A stretch of DNA of 64,000 bases from Ulva prolifera (lineage: Eukaryota > Chlorophyta > Ulvophyceae > Ulvales > Ulvaceae), in NCBI GenBank assembly GCA_023078555.1, contig CM041201.1:4471713-4535712 (forward strand), given 5' to 3'. The translations under genes and the position numbers were made by a program. The notes beneath the pieces were generated by a model that saw only the letters and a program-made list of their open reading frames with translations, searched no databases and was not told the origin of the DNA. Positions 37,173 through 48,600 of the stretch are shown here, piece after piece (the first letter of the stretch is position 1; each line of letters begins with the position of its first letter).

Positions 37173-39464
37173 ATGTTGTCGCTGGTTAGTCGTGCTGGCG
37201 CTCGAGTCCAGGGCAAGGCAGCGCGGCCTCCGTTGCGGAAGCTGAAGGTGAGCATTCCGGACCGTGGTGGGAGCGGTGATGACACGCACGTTTTTTTTCC
37301 CTCCCCAAGTCCCTTGCCTGACAGACTGTGTGTTTTGTATTCAGGGAGTGCGCTCGAGACATCCTTATCGCGCTGCAGCAGAACGTGATATCGGTGCGCT
37401 CGGCGAAGAGACGGCCAAGCTGCTGCGCGGGAGGAAATTTGTGTCTCTCAATCAAGCAGAGGCAGACATCAAAGGTGCTCACATCTGCTAGGCAAACCAT
37501 TGTGGTCGCGTGGGCTGCATGTAGCTCACTGTCACCATTCACGTTGATGTGTGGTCGGGCCCAGCTGTGCGGAGCATTGCCGTGGTTTCGGACAACATGC
37601 ACAAAACTAGGAACCCCGCCCGTGCTGCTCGAGCCAGCAATCGGGGATTCTCGTGCCAACGAAGTGTGTACACTCGTTGCTGTGCAGAATTCTGCATGAA
37701 AATTGATGGAGACGAGAAAGCACGGTGTGTGACCACACTTACAAGGCTCGAGGGCCAGCACAAGCGTGCACTGGACATGGTTCAAGATGAGAGCACAAGA
37801 CAACAAGTACGTCCGCCGCCTGTTGCGCAATTCGCTCCTCCCATCATGTGAGTGGCAACAACGGCGCACCTGACCATCCACACCTGACCATTCACACATG
37901 GACAGGGACTGGTGATCAGAAGCGCATGTGCATGAAGGATGATCTCGATCGGATACCACGCCTCGCTGTAGTACGTGCATCGTTTTGACTGCACCTCTTG
38001 GCCGAATTTGAGCATTCTTTGATTGGAACAGAGCTAGCTGTGAGCGCACGATTAGCTCTCAATGGCAAGATACCTAGCAGCTGCAATCTTCCATTGCTTG
38101 ACACACGCACATACGCTGCAAATCTGGCAGGCAAACATCATATCTCATGAGGGCTCATCCCAACAGGTCTACCCATGCGGATATAGACGTGTCAGTGGGT
38201 CACATCAGTCTCGTCAGGGGTATGGTCACCTGCCCCCAGCTGCCTGCAGTATTGCCAGCTGGAAAGCCTGGCTGCTGCTCTGTGCTGTAGCTATGGCCCT
38301 CAGGTGATTGATCTGATCATCGTGGCAACCAGCCCATTTATGGTAGGCGTGCAAGGTACTCTGCAGTGCGCCCAGTGCCTGTCCCAGTGAGCAACAGCAG
38401 ATGGGCAGCGAGCAGCAGTGGTGTCCGGGGTGGCAGCATAGTAAGCACAGAGGTGCTGCAGGCGGAGCAGGAGCTGGAGCGGCTGGATGCGATGGCCCGC
38501 GAGCTGAGCGCCATTGGCAGCGTCCGTCTCATGGTGGATGCCATACACCACCTGCAGGGCAAGCAGGAGGCTGACCGGCTGCGGGGCCCGCAGCGATCGC
38601 ACCCGCCCGCCAAGTCCCCTCAGGAGCTGGACGCCCAGCAGGTGAGGCCTTGGCTGCCTGTCTTTCCGCACACTGCTCAGCGCTTGTAGTCAGCGAGGGT
38701 GTGTGGGTGTCGCCTGGGAGGCCTGGGTGTTGCGCCATGCCCTGTAGCAGCAGTGACCTCTTCCCCAGACCACTGCTGTTCCCCGTTCAGAACTGTGGCA
38801 TTGAAGTGATAAATTATCGTTGAGGATTGTGTTTTGCTGTTATCTGGCGCCGGATGAAAGGGGAACCATGTTTTGGGGTTGCTGGACCCAGTACGTGAAC
38901 GATGCACTGTGTACTGTGCCTGTGTGTGAACATGCAGGCCTTTGTGATAGCTATGGCGCAACTCATCTTGCCATGCCAAAATTGTGACCTTGTGGAGTGC
39001 AGTGCTGAGTCAAGCCGCCTAGGCATTGCCTGGTAGGCATAGAGGCATAGCCATACATAGCGATGAGATGATGGCTGCGGTCGTACTTGTGCCCTGAACC
39101 CGCTCCCTTTGCTTGCTGAGCCGATGGGCTCACCAAATGCTGAAGGCTTGCGTGCTGACACCTTGGCTTGCTGCAGCGACTGAGGGCCGTCTTCGATCGG
39201 ATGGACAAAGACGGAGATGGCGCGCTCAACATTGCCGAATTCCGGGCGGCAATGGACTCCCTGGATGATCACCTGGACGGGCCGATGGTAGCGGAGATCT
39301 GCGATGCTCTCGGCTTGCATGGCCGCGTGTGCTTTGACCAGTTTGAAGACATCGTGGCTGCTGAAGCGATACGTGCAAGGACCCGCCAGGCGTCGCAGCT
39401 GCGAGCATTGCTCCACGACGACTCGGATGATCACTTCCGCCAGTGGCTGGATTCCTGGGAGTGA
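37173..39464 (+). CDS. EF-hand protein with N-terminal presequence and coiled coil
   Basis: Five exons agree in phase: 37173-37247, 37345-37474, 37688-37806, 38453-38641 and 39177-39464, 266 residues. The N-terminus MLSLVSRAGARVQGKAARPP is basic and acid-free, like a mitochondrial presequence (inference). Then comes a charged helical part (ERDIGALGEETAKLL) and a predicted coiled coil (LQAEQELERLDAMARELSAI). The last exon holds one complete EF-hand calcium loop, DKDGDGALNIAE, with ligands at positions 1, 3, 5, 7, 9 and 12, followed by a degenerate second hand around GLHGRVCFDQFED. The stop TGA lies inside a 26-bp tandem duplication. I recognise no orthologue beyond the EF-hand. Function unknown; a calcium-sensing role in an organelle is a guess from the loop and the presequence. 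Exon 3 is the least certain. Confidence 0.72.
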
Positions 39465-39507
39465 TCACATGTGCTGCATGGTGGGAGTGATCACATGTAC
39501 TGCATGC
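39456..39507. repeat. 26-bp tandem duplication spanning a stop codon
   Basis: Two head-to-tail copies (39456-39481 and 39482-39507) differ at one internal base and at the last base. The first copy contains the last codons and stop of the EF-hand gene; the second begins the 3' UTR. Confidence 0.9.
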
Positions 39508-41395
39508 CGTAGGCCTAGCCGCGATGCTTCTTTTCGCACCGCGGGGCAGCTCTTGTTCGCCTGTACATAGGCCATTGTTTTTCTTTTGTAGCGTCCAACG
39601 AGGAGTTTTTCGATCTATTCCATTGATGACTAGTGCCTCTCAGGCCCCATTGTTGATGTATGTGAAGCAATCACTGAGTCGGCATTCGCTCGGCTGCGGT
39701 CGCTTGTAGTTGCAACCTCCTGAGGTCTCTCGAATTGTGCGCACCAGCTGTACACAGCGTTCAACCTCACAACCTGCATGAACTATCACCGATGCATCGA
39801 GCACCTATTTGCTGCCAACCCTGCTTTGATGGGAAGCAATGATGAGCAGAGCTGTGCATGCTATGCTTGAACTGCCACTAGCAGGACTGTCGCATATCTC
39901 ACCAGGCAAGCAACGCATCTCCTTGCACGTCTGACTCAAGTGAGGAAAGTTGATGCGGGGTTCAAGGTCATCATGAAGGGATAGCAAGTATGTGTTATAC
40001 TTTGCTCATGGTTGTTGAGAAGAGAACACGCTATGCACGGATGTCAGTAGTTTGGCAGCCTGTATCACCTTCCTAATAGTTCAAAGTGGCTATACAGGGT
40101 TGGTATTGGGAATGAAAGAAGTTTGCATGTATTGGCATACATTGTCGTATCTGAAAGAATGCCAGCCATACATCATGGGTACTGACTTTCCTTGGAAACA
40201 GTCAGACCATGCATATGGCAGCGCAATTCACTCTGCACCTGTCACAAATCCACTGCTACCCTTATCAATGCAAACCATGATCCCGCACACAAATTGGCAG
40301 AGTCACCGAACGCAGCATCATGTAAAAACCTGAGTCAAGCTGCCATTATGTCCAAGCGAGTGCATCCCAGCAATCCTTGCTGATGATCTTGGCACGCAAC
40401 ACTGGCAGAGCAGCTGCATGCAACTGGACCACTGTTGCCCGCCAAGTCAAAAGCAGCAGAGCATTTGATGAAAGCTTCTCGTTGTCGGGCTCATGAGCGA
40501 TCCTACGCTGAGCAAGGCAGCATGAGATCTTGGTGGCCATGCATAAATGTACATTCGGGAGGCAGTGCAGTTTGGATTGCATCAGCTCTGTATTCGTTGA
40601 TGGTTTGTGTCAAATGGTGCACCGTACCGACCACAAGTTACGTCCATTCGTGCATGAAGGATTTTGGTGAAGTGGCTCACACAGATGATCGAGAACAAGT
40701 ATATGCGGAGACTTCCACCAAGCCCAATGCATGGCTTCAAGTGCACGCAGCTCCTCCCTCTTTCTCGCTCTGTAGTCATGCGCCTATCACAGTGCCACTG
40801 CTGAAATTCGAGATGAGTCCAGACACCTTGGCATGCTCCTTGCCAGTACGTAAACTGCAAGCTGCAAGCCTTCGGCCAAGACCATGAACGTAGTCACTTC
40901 CTGCTGCTTGGACATTGCCCTGTTTCAGTGTTCAAGGTGCCACGCTGCTGCCTGTGCCGGCGCCATGGCACCATGACCCTAGACGCGCAGTTCCTCGGTG
41001 TCAGCATTCAACTGCATGTAATAGCAGCACTGCATGTCCTTCCCGACGCCGGGCTGCAAGCACAGGCACAGGGGGCTCTGCCATGCACAGCCCAGACAGC
41101 CTGTGTCGGAGCCCTACGCCCGCAATCCAGTACATGCATCCAGCTGCACCATGTTTTCAGGCCCGACAGGCTTGTCCAGCACCACCGCATGTGACAGGTG
41201 ACACAACAGCCAACCCCCCTGTCACAGCCGCCACTCAGCGCAGCGACTGCGTGCCAGACGCCGCTCTGGAAACACCGTCGACCTTCGCCCGTGGGAATGC
41301 TACCTTGCATGGCGTGACTTTCACACCACCGCACAGCCAGCAACGCCAGCCCATCGACAGCAAGCAAATGCCTGCTTTCAGAGGGCACGCCCCAG
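39508..41395. other. Intergenic between EF-hand gene and the 41-44 kb gene
   Basis: 3' UTR of the EF-hand gene, then no supported gene. Final exons of the minus-strand gene at 41.4-44 kb may lie in the right part (about 40.9-41.4 kb), but I could not place them. Confidence 0.35.
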
Positions 41396-41439
41396 CTACC
41401 CCTTCCAAGCTGCAATTGCACTCTCCTTCCGCAGGCTAC

Positions 41440-43958
41440 CTGCCGGGGCCCGGCTGCGCTGCATCTTCAGACCGCCGGATCTCGCCTGCACCTGCACGCC
41501 CGCCGCCCCGGCCTTGCTCTGCAGAGCCAGCGCCATGCGCAGCCCAGCATCGTGCCGCAGCAGCTCATCCACATCCTTTGCAAGCCGTGGCAGCACGCCT
41601 GCCTTGCCGCCCGCCGCGCCGCTGCCGTGCCCCCCCGCACCCGCCGTGCCCTGCAGCGCCTTGTGGTCATGCATGCACCGCAGGCTCTCCTCTGCGAGCT
41701 CCAGCCGCCGCTGCGACGCCTCGGACACAAGCTCCCCCGCTGCCTGCTGAGGCAGCAGCTTCCACAGCGGGCTGCCACCGTCGGCGCCGCCCTCGCCTGC
41801 GGCGGCGGTGGTGCTGCTGGTGAGCTTGACAGTGAGAGAGCCTGCCCGGTCGCCGAGGCCGCTGCCACAGTTTGTCCCACCGACGGAAGGAGGCCGCCGG
41901 TCCAGTGCCGCAGCAGGCGTCGTGCACGGCGTGATCGGCGGCAGCTGCCTCTCCGCCACACCCTGGCTGTGAGTCCTGCATGCAGGGCCCCCAGGGGATT
42001 GAGCGCGTCTCACGCCGCCCGCCGCGGCATACAGCAACTACACGTACGGGCAGCCGCATGCCAAGTGTGTCTACTGGGGCAGTGACTCATGCGGTCGCAC
42101 GGCTGATCATGCATGTAGGCCCCGTGTGGACCTGCTTCAGGGCTTGCATGCTGCAGCCATGAGGGCCGATGCCGCACTTGAATCTCATGGTCACAATCCA
42201 TGGTGATTTGCCTAGGTGCTGTGCCATGCAGTGACCGGAGCTCATGTAATTTGTTCTACATGTTTCATGGTTGACCAACTCGCACCGGGCTGGGCCGGGC
42301 CTGACGAAGGGGGATATGGCAGCCACGGGGTCCAAAGCCTGTGGCCGCACGATCGAAAGCTCGCTGCCGCCGCGCTGCACTGCACCCCTGCTGAGCACCT
42401 GCCGCCACGCCTCCTCCACACTGCATCACGCAGAGCCAGTTACCATAGCATGGCACCCATACACGTTCTGCCACATGCGGAAAGCCTGGTGCAGCAGTAC
42501 GAGCAAGCAGCTAGTTCACAGTGTTAGCCTGGGGTGACCGGCATGCCATGTGGTGTGGAGGGCGCACGCGGGGTGCGCCGGCGGTGGTGGGTGGCCATGC
42601 GCCGGCGCGGCATCGCTCATGCGGGGGCGGCTGTATGAAGTCTCCTGGTTAATGGGTGACAGCCGCATCGCGACCTCACTCCAGCCGTCATACTGGCCGT
42701 CCGGAGGCGACGGCTCAAGCCTCCGTAGCGTCTGTGGCGGGCCCCTGCTGCTGTGCTCCTCTCCCTGCACGTGGCCAGCCGCCGGGGCATACATGAACTC
42801 CAGCGCGGTATCGTATGGCCCTTCATCCCAGCCGCCCATGCCGGGACCGCCCAGGCCCCCTCCACCCGAGCCCACCATCAGCCCACCACACGGCTGTGCG
42901 GCGCCGTCCTGAGCTTCAGGGCACCGCTGTGCCGCGGCCGCACCGCCACACCCCACGCTCTGCCTCGCCACCGCAAGGTCGTTGATCCAAGACAACATGT
43001 TGATTTCCACGGGTCTACAGCTACAGTGTGTGGGATCGCCCGCGGGGTGGCCTCCCGCTGCAGCCGCCACCTGTGCGGCCCCCAGCGCCGACTTGTCTGC
43101 GGGGCCATCTCCAGCGTGGTCCAGAGCCGCGTACTGCAGTTCCGGCCGGCCCGCGACCCGGGCCAGCACAGGCCCATGCGTGCCACGCTGCGGGATGACA
43201 ACCTCCATGCGCGCCTCCTCGGCCACACCGCCACCGTCCCGCGTGTCCTGCTGTGAAGCGGGGTCGGGGCTGGGCCGCAGGGAGTCGAGACACAGCCGCT
43301 GCGGCACCTGTGTGTCCACCGGCGCAGGCCCTGCCAGAGAGTAGCCTCCCGCCTCTACGAGCTGTCGCTCCTCACAGCCGCCCTCATCCTCCAGCTCCAC
43401 CCCGGCCCGTGTGGCGCTGCAGTCATTGAAGCGCTGCGCCTGCCATGCAGGTGGGTCGCCAAGTGACACACGGCCGCATGGGGTGCCTCGGTCTGCGCAG
43501 CTGCTGCTGCGGGCGCTCACGCCACACTCGTCGAGGTCAGAGTCTGGCAGACCATCCTCCGACAGTTCCTCTGCAATCTGTGGGAGTCCGCCGGCTCCCC
43601 TGGGCCCCCTGTCAGACAATGCGCCCAGCCCTGAGTCAAGGAACAGCGCGTCGGTTGCACAGCTGGTCTGCGCTGGGCATGCAATACTCACAGGAGCGGG
43701 GCCGGGGGGTGCATCACAGTCCACCGCGTCCGGGTGAGGGTCTGCCTGGTTCGCCCACAACTGCGCAGGCGCGGCAGAGAACGGATAGCCGACTCGCTGG
43801 GTGAAGCCGCAGCCAGCAGGGTAGCGCAGGAGCGGATGCGTGAAGCCTGCCGGCGGCGGCAGCTGCAGCGCCATACTATATCCAGCGAGCTGGGCAGGGC
43901 TGACCCACGGCGGTCCATCTGCGTTCCGGCGTTGCTGAGCTCTGTCAGCTGCGGCCAT
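41440..43958 (-). CDS. Unrecognised low-complexity protein (at least two exons)
   Basis: Minus-strand frame open from ATG at 43958 (MAAADRAQQRRNADGPPWVS) to about 42570, then a second open exon from about 42000 to 41440 ending at a GT donor (GTAGCC). The first exon is Pro/Gly/Asp-rich, with acidic stretches such as GGLPQIAEELSEDGLPDSD. The second contains helical sequence (QRRLELAEESLRCMHDHKAL; LAKDVDELLRHDAGLRMALA) that looks selected rather than random. Upstream exons could reach 44.8 kb, where a minus frame with PEHLRQQLEALDWEQHRCK is open. I recognise no domain. The plus strand also has a long open frame here (40915-41823), which I read as a shadow. Confidence 0.45.
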
Positions 43959-45677
43959 CGCAGACCTGCAGCTCGATGTACAGCTCACAGTATCGAGGGG
44001 AACATTGATGCATGATGTCACAGCACTGCGCATCTTGCATGCGCTTGTTTGAGCTCGATGTAGGAGCAGAGGTACGATTGATGCTTTGCAGCGCGCACCA
44101 GAAGAGATGCGTCTGCAAGAGCGAGGCGTGACAATGAGATACCAGGCACACGGGCGCCGTGATTCATCTGACTTGCTCATTGGGATCAATGCATGTCACA
44201 GCAGTTGGCAGGTGCACGGAGTTGTGTTGGCTCCACACCGTACAGTTCTTTGCCACGAGATGCGGCGCATCGATGAGTGGCAGTTATACTGAGTTGGAAT
44301 CCCAGCAAACAGCAGTGCAGGTGTCGCTGCGTCTTGCTGCACTGGCCCCAGCAGAGTCTCGTGAGTGAGGAGGGTGCCAATGCTGTGATTGGCTGTCTGC
44401 CGAATGCAGAGCTTGGTCTGAGCGCTGGGCGGGGGATCCCCATGCTGCTGAACCTTGCAGCGGTGCTGTTCCCAATCCAGTGCCTCCAATTGTTGGCGGA
44501 GATGCTCTGGACGGCTGGGAGGTGTGCAGAAGCGGCGTTTAGACTTGACGTTGTGGTAGGACAAGATGCCTATATCCCAAGCCTGGACTGGGAACAGCGT
44601 GCAGAGGCCTGCTGCAATGAGGACTACATGCACAGTATGGGAGAAAGAGCTCACCATATGGGACGGAGAAAGGGGCGAAGGCCAATTCGTGAATGTTACC
44701 ATCAGGAAAATCTTCATTGGATGCAAGGGGGCCCGTGTCTTGCTCGCATGCAAGCACCCTGCCATCTATAGTGCAGACTCTGTTGTACGGATGACCTTCT
44801 GGAGCGATCTGCGGGACCGACTTGGCCTGATCGCAGCCACGCAAGACGCCATTCCGGGGGGCTTGTCTTCCTCTTATCTGTCTTATGTCGAGCGGTTTGA
44901 ACAGATATGGAGTCGGTGGGTCCGGCAAGCACAGCTGCTGGCGCACGTAGTGGCTGATACAATGATCAGGCACGACGTCGCCCAATGCAGCAGAACGCGC
45001 TCTACAGGAGTTCGAATCTACTGGTTGTGGCTTTGTGCCCTGCATTCCACCTGTCAGCGAGGTCCCGTGTATGACTGACACATTCTGCTCCCGTGCGCCT
45101 TTCCCGCACGCACTGCCATCGCTTGCGACCATAACTGCAGCAGGCTGAATAGTAGTTGCAAGATGGCTCACAACCGAGTCATACTGACATGCTGCGTCGC
45201 AAATGGGCTACCGCGTTGCTGACCACCTTCTACCCGCGATGACAAGGTGCTGCCACGCGATTTCTTATCACCCCACTCCCTCAAGCACAACAAAACTGCG
45301 AATGGGGAGACAGCATCCGCGTGTTGGTACCGCAATCATCTGCGTCGAGGCTGCCAAGCACCGGCAACTGCAGCAACGTGGCGATAGGTCCTGCAGAGAC
45401 ACTGCGTCAAGTGTGGTTCCACCGCGACGATGCCGTTCCCGCGCGCAGCCAGTGTAGCCGTCACAGCTGCGCACGGATCAGTCACAGCCGTTTCGGAGTC
45501 ACGCGAGATGGCATAGGGCCCTATAGGGTGGGTCGGGCTGCTATTCGAAGAGGGAAAAATTAAAAGATGAAAACCATATTTCTCATATTATGTCACCGAG
45601 TCGACGGATCAGCTGACTGCATCAACCCTCGCCCCACCTGATACTAAGCTACACAGACAGAAGAACCTCGACCAACG
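43959..45677. other. Unresolved interval with frames on both strands
   Basis: A plus frame at about 44566-45078 (KELTIWDGERGEGQFVNVTI and following residues) and a minus frame at about 44765-44196 are both open and not of obviously random composition, but neither shows a family motif or a complete splice structure. The minus frame could belong to the 41-44 kb gene. The last 300 bp are A/T-richer and are the 3' side of VPS39. Confidence 0.3.
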
Positions 45678-48600
45678 CTACCTCGGGCAACATCGGCTGT
45701 GAACTAGCCTCAGCTCTGGAGTAATCAGGGCTTGTTGAGCTCCCAGCCGTTTGTGACAAACTTGGCACAGAGACTTGGGTGTCACAATTGCACACTTGTC
45801 ATCCAGCACCATGCTTTCATAGCACAGCTGATGTCTGTAGGCATTCAATAAACTTGCCTGCACATCGCAGCTGAGGTGACAGACAGGCGAGCAAATCCAT
45901 GCATCAATTGTGCATAGCCTCCACAGAGCTCACTGACTCAATGCTCAATCTGGATAGGCACAGACATACACAGACAACAGGCAAATAATTGCACCTGTGA
46001 CTCATGACATGGCAGGCATCGTGGACTGTCATGCAGCCATCAGTTGCAGATGAGTGCCCATCAGTGACACTCAGACACCAACAACGACACACTGACACAT
46101 GGCACATGCTGTAAGGGTCACCCTGTCAGTGCACTGTTGTGCACAGCAGTGCTGTGGGCCAAAACAACATCGACGACAACATCAACACCAGCATGTGCCT
46201 GAGCAGGCTTGAGGGGGCCCGCACATGAAGAGTCCTGCCATTGCCCCGGCGCATGATGCCAACACTCAGCGCTGAGACGCACGCGCCCATATCGCTGATT
46301 CTCGTCTCAGACGGGAGGCAGTCCAGAGATGCGGCCACGTCCATGCGCTCCCACTTCCTGCCAATCAGCAGCAGCGCAAACTGCAGCGCGTCCGCCGTGT
46401 CCCCACTGGTGCCAGTGCTACTTCGCTCTGCAGCGCCCCCGCTGCCAGCCGCCCCTTGCCCGTGCTGTGCCTCAGGCCGCAGGATCGTCCGCAGAACCCA
46501 AGTGTACACGTCCCGTGGCCGCTGCACCCCTGGGACGTTCACAAGGCCTGCAACCGCGGCCTCGCGCACTGCCGGTGCCGCCCCGGGCTCCCGCGCCTTC
46601 TCCCGTTGCTGCACGCCACATGCGCCCGCGTTTCTACCCGGTTGCCCAAGCCGTGCAGCACCCTCGCAGATGCCAGCGTTGGTGCCACAGTACTGCCCGG
46701 AGCCCGGCCACGCATGATCGGCTGCAATGGGGACAGCAGCCCTGTGCATGCATGCGCGCATATGCAACAGAGGTGGCACGCCCGCCACACAGGCAGCAAG
46801 AGAAGCAGACGCACCATCATGCCATCGTAAAGGCGGTCTGCAAACGCCTCAGCGGCCGCGTGGTCACATAGCTGGTGGGCGTACACATCCAGCGCGGCTT
46901 GGAACTGGTGCTGCCGCTCGTGCAGCGCGGCGCGAGCGAGCAGCAGGCTGCGCGCCGGTGCGTCCGGCATCTGCCGCAGCAGCTCCTCCGGCCGCACATG
47001 CGGCGAGTCCTTGATGATCGCGAGCAGCTTGCGGGTGTGCAGCTGCTCCTCCGCGGAGGCGGGCGGCGGGGGGGCCGCGGAGTGTGGCGATCGAGGGGCG
47101 GCGGGTGCGGCCGCAGCCAGGGCGGCCATGTAGATACCTGCGAGAGTGGAGTGAAAGTCCTGCGCGCTTGCTATGCCGGCCTGGATGGCGGCTTCGAGGT
47201 ATGGGGCAGCGAGGGCGGGCGCAGCGGAGTGGAGGGCTGCGAGCGCGGCATCCGGCGGCACCGGCGGGGTGCGCGCGAGCAGCAGCTCAACGCTTCCATC
47301 TGCATCGGCCTGCATGTATAGCCTCCATGTGTTGTGGGTCGTGTCGGGGTCTGCAGCGGTTGGCCTGGGGCACTGTTGTTCTGCCAGGACAAGCAGCCGG
47401 GACAACGGCAGGGCGTGCTGCACCTGTGGCCACCTTGCGATTGTGACCAGCCCAGGGTTCTTCGTGATTACACAGGGACACCATCGAACAGGCAGAGAAT
47501 CTGTACTTTGCTGCATGAGAGTCGGAGAGGCTGATGATGATGCTGTCCTGCCGCCAGTGTGGCAGCATGCACATCAACTCTGAGTCTGCAATGGCACATG
47601 CATGCCCATGATGGTGATAAGTTCATACACAGGCATGCTAGGACTTTCCCCAGCTCTACAGAGGGTCACATGCTTCCTGTGTGTTCCCACGCTGTCACAA
47701 GCCCAGTGCCAGGCGGTCAGTCACCCTGCCCTGGTGCATCACTGGTCATGACAGTCAGGTGACTTCAAGCTAGGCTGTCAAGTGTTGCATGGCAGGGATT
47801 ACCAGCCCCTTCGCTCATGCCAGCTCAATCCCACAGTGGAAAGTTCCGCCCACTCCTTGGGCGGGCCAGTCTATGCATGATGCACAGGTAGCAGCATGCT
47901 GTGTCAAACAAACAACACCCCTGGCAAGCTTACACGGGCCCAATCTTCAAGCAAAGATCTCAGCAGTGATCCCGGATGCATGCAATCATGCATGCAGCAT
48001 TAGGCCGGGGGTGCCTGGAGCCGACCTTCAGCAGCCACTGTTCCAGGCAGCGGCAGATCAGGGCAGTGCTGCTGCCTGGGTCGGTGTCCGGGATACGGGC
48101 GAGGTACGCCAGCGCATGGTTCGCCGCGAGCCTGCCGGTCAGCCCGGCCGAGACCCCCCGCGGAGGGGGGTCCAGGGCCTCAGCGTTGACGCAGAGCTCA
48201 CGGTATGTGTCCAGGGCATCCACGTGCTTGCCGTGCCCCTCAAACAGCTCCACCTGCGCAACAGGCAGCCTGACCGATGCAGCCTGGCGCCCAGACTCAG
48301 CACGCTGGTGTGCAAGAACGGAGCTACCCGGGAGCTGACTGTGCTGCTGTGCGTGGCAGCTTCACATGAGTGCTTGTGACCGCTACCAAAGCAAACAGCA
48401 AACAGCAAGCTGAAGCAGTCGCTGGGCATGAGCGCAGGCGGCTGTCCTGTGGCCTACGTTTTGCACCGACTGAAGCGCCCGCACCTCCTCTTCAGGCAAC
48501 GGCCGGCATGTGGCAGCCACAAATCTGATTCATGGTGGCGGCAGCCATGTTGAGCATGCTGATCGCGGGCTGTGCTGATACAGAACGGAAAGCATTGCAG

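Noticed and set aside
40915-41823. 302-codon plus-strand frame rich in Pro, Ala, Cys and Arg
   Set aside because: It lies opposite a minus-strand frame with helical, balanced sequence. Its composition is that of a GC-rich shadow and it has no motif.
42553-43804. Several plus-strand frames of about 110-170 codons
   Set aside because: Shadows of the minus-strand gene at 41.4-43.96 kb.
44999-45025. Possible tRNA B box (GAGTTCGAATCT)
   Set aside because: The flanking bases do not form a T-stem and no matching A box or acceptor stem lies upstream. The similar TTCGAATCC near 34586 fails in the same way.
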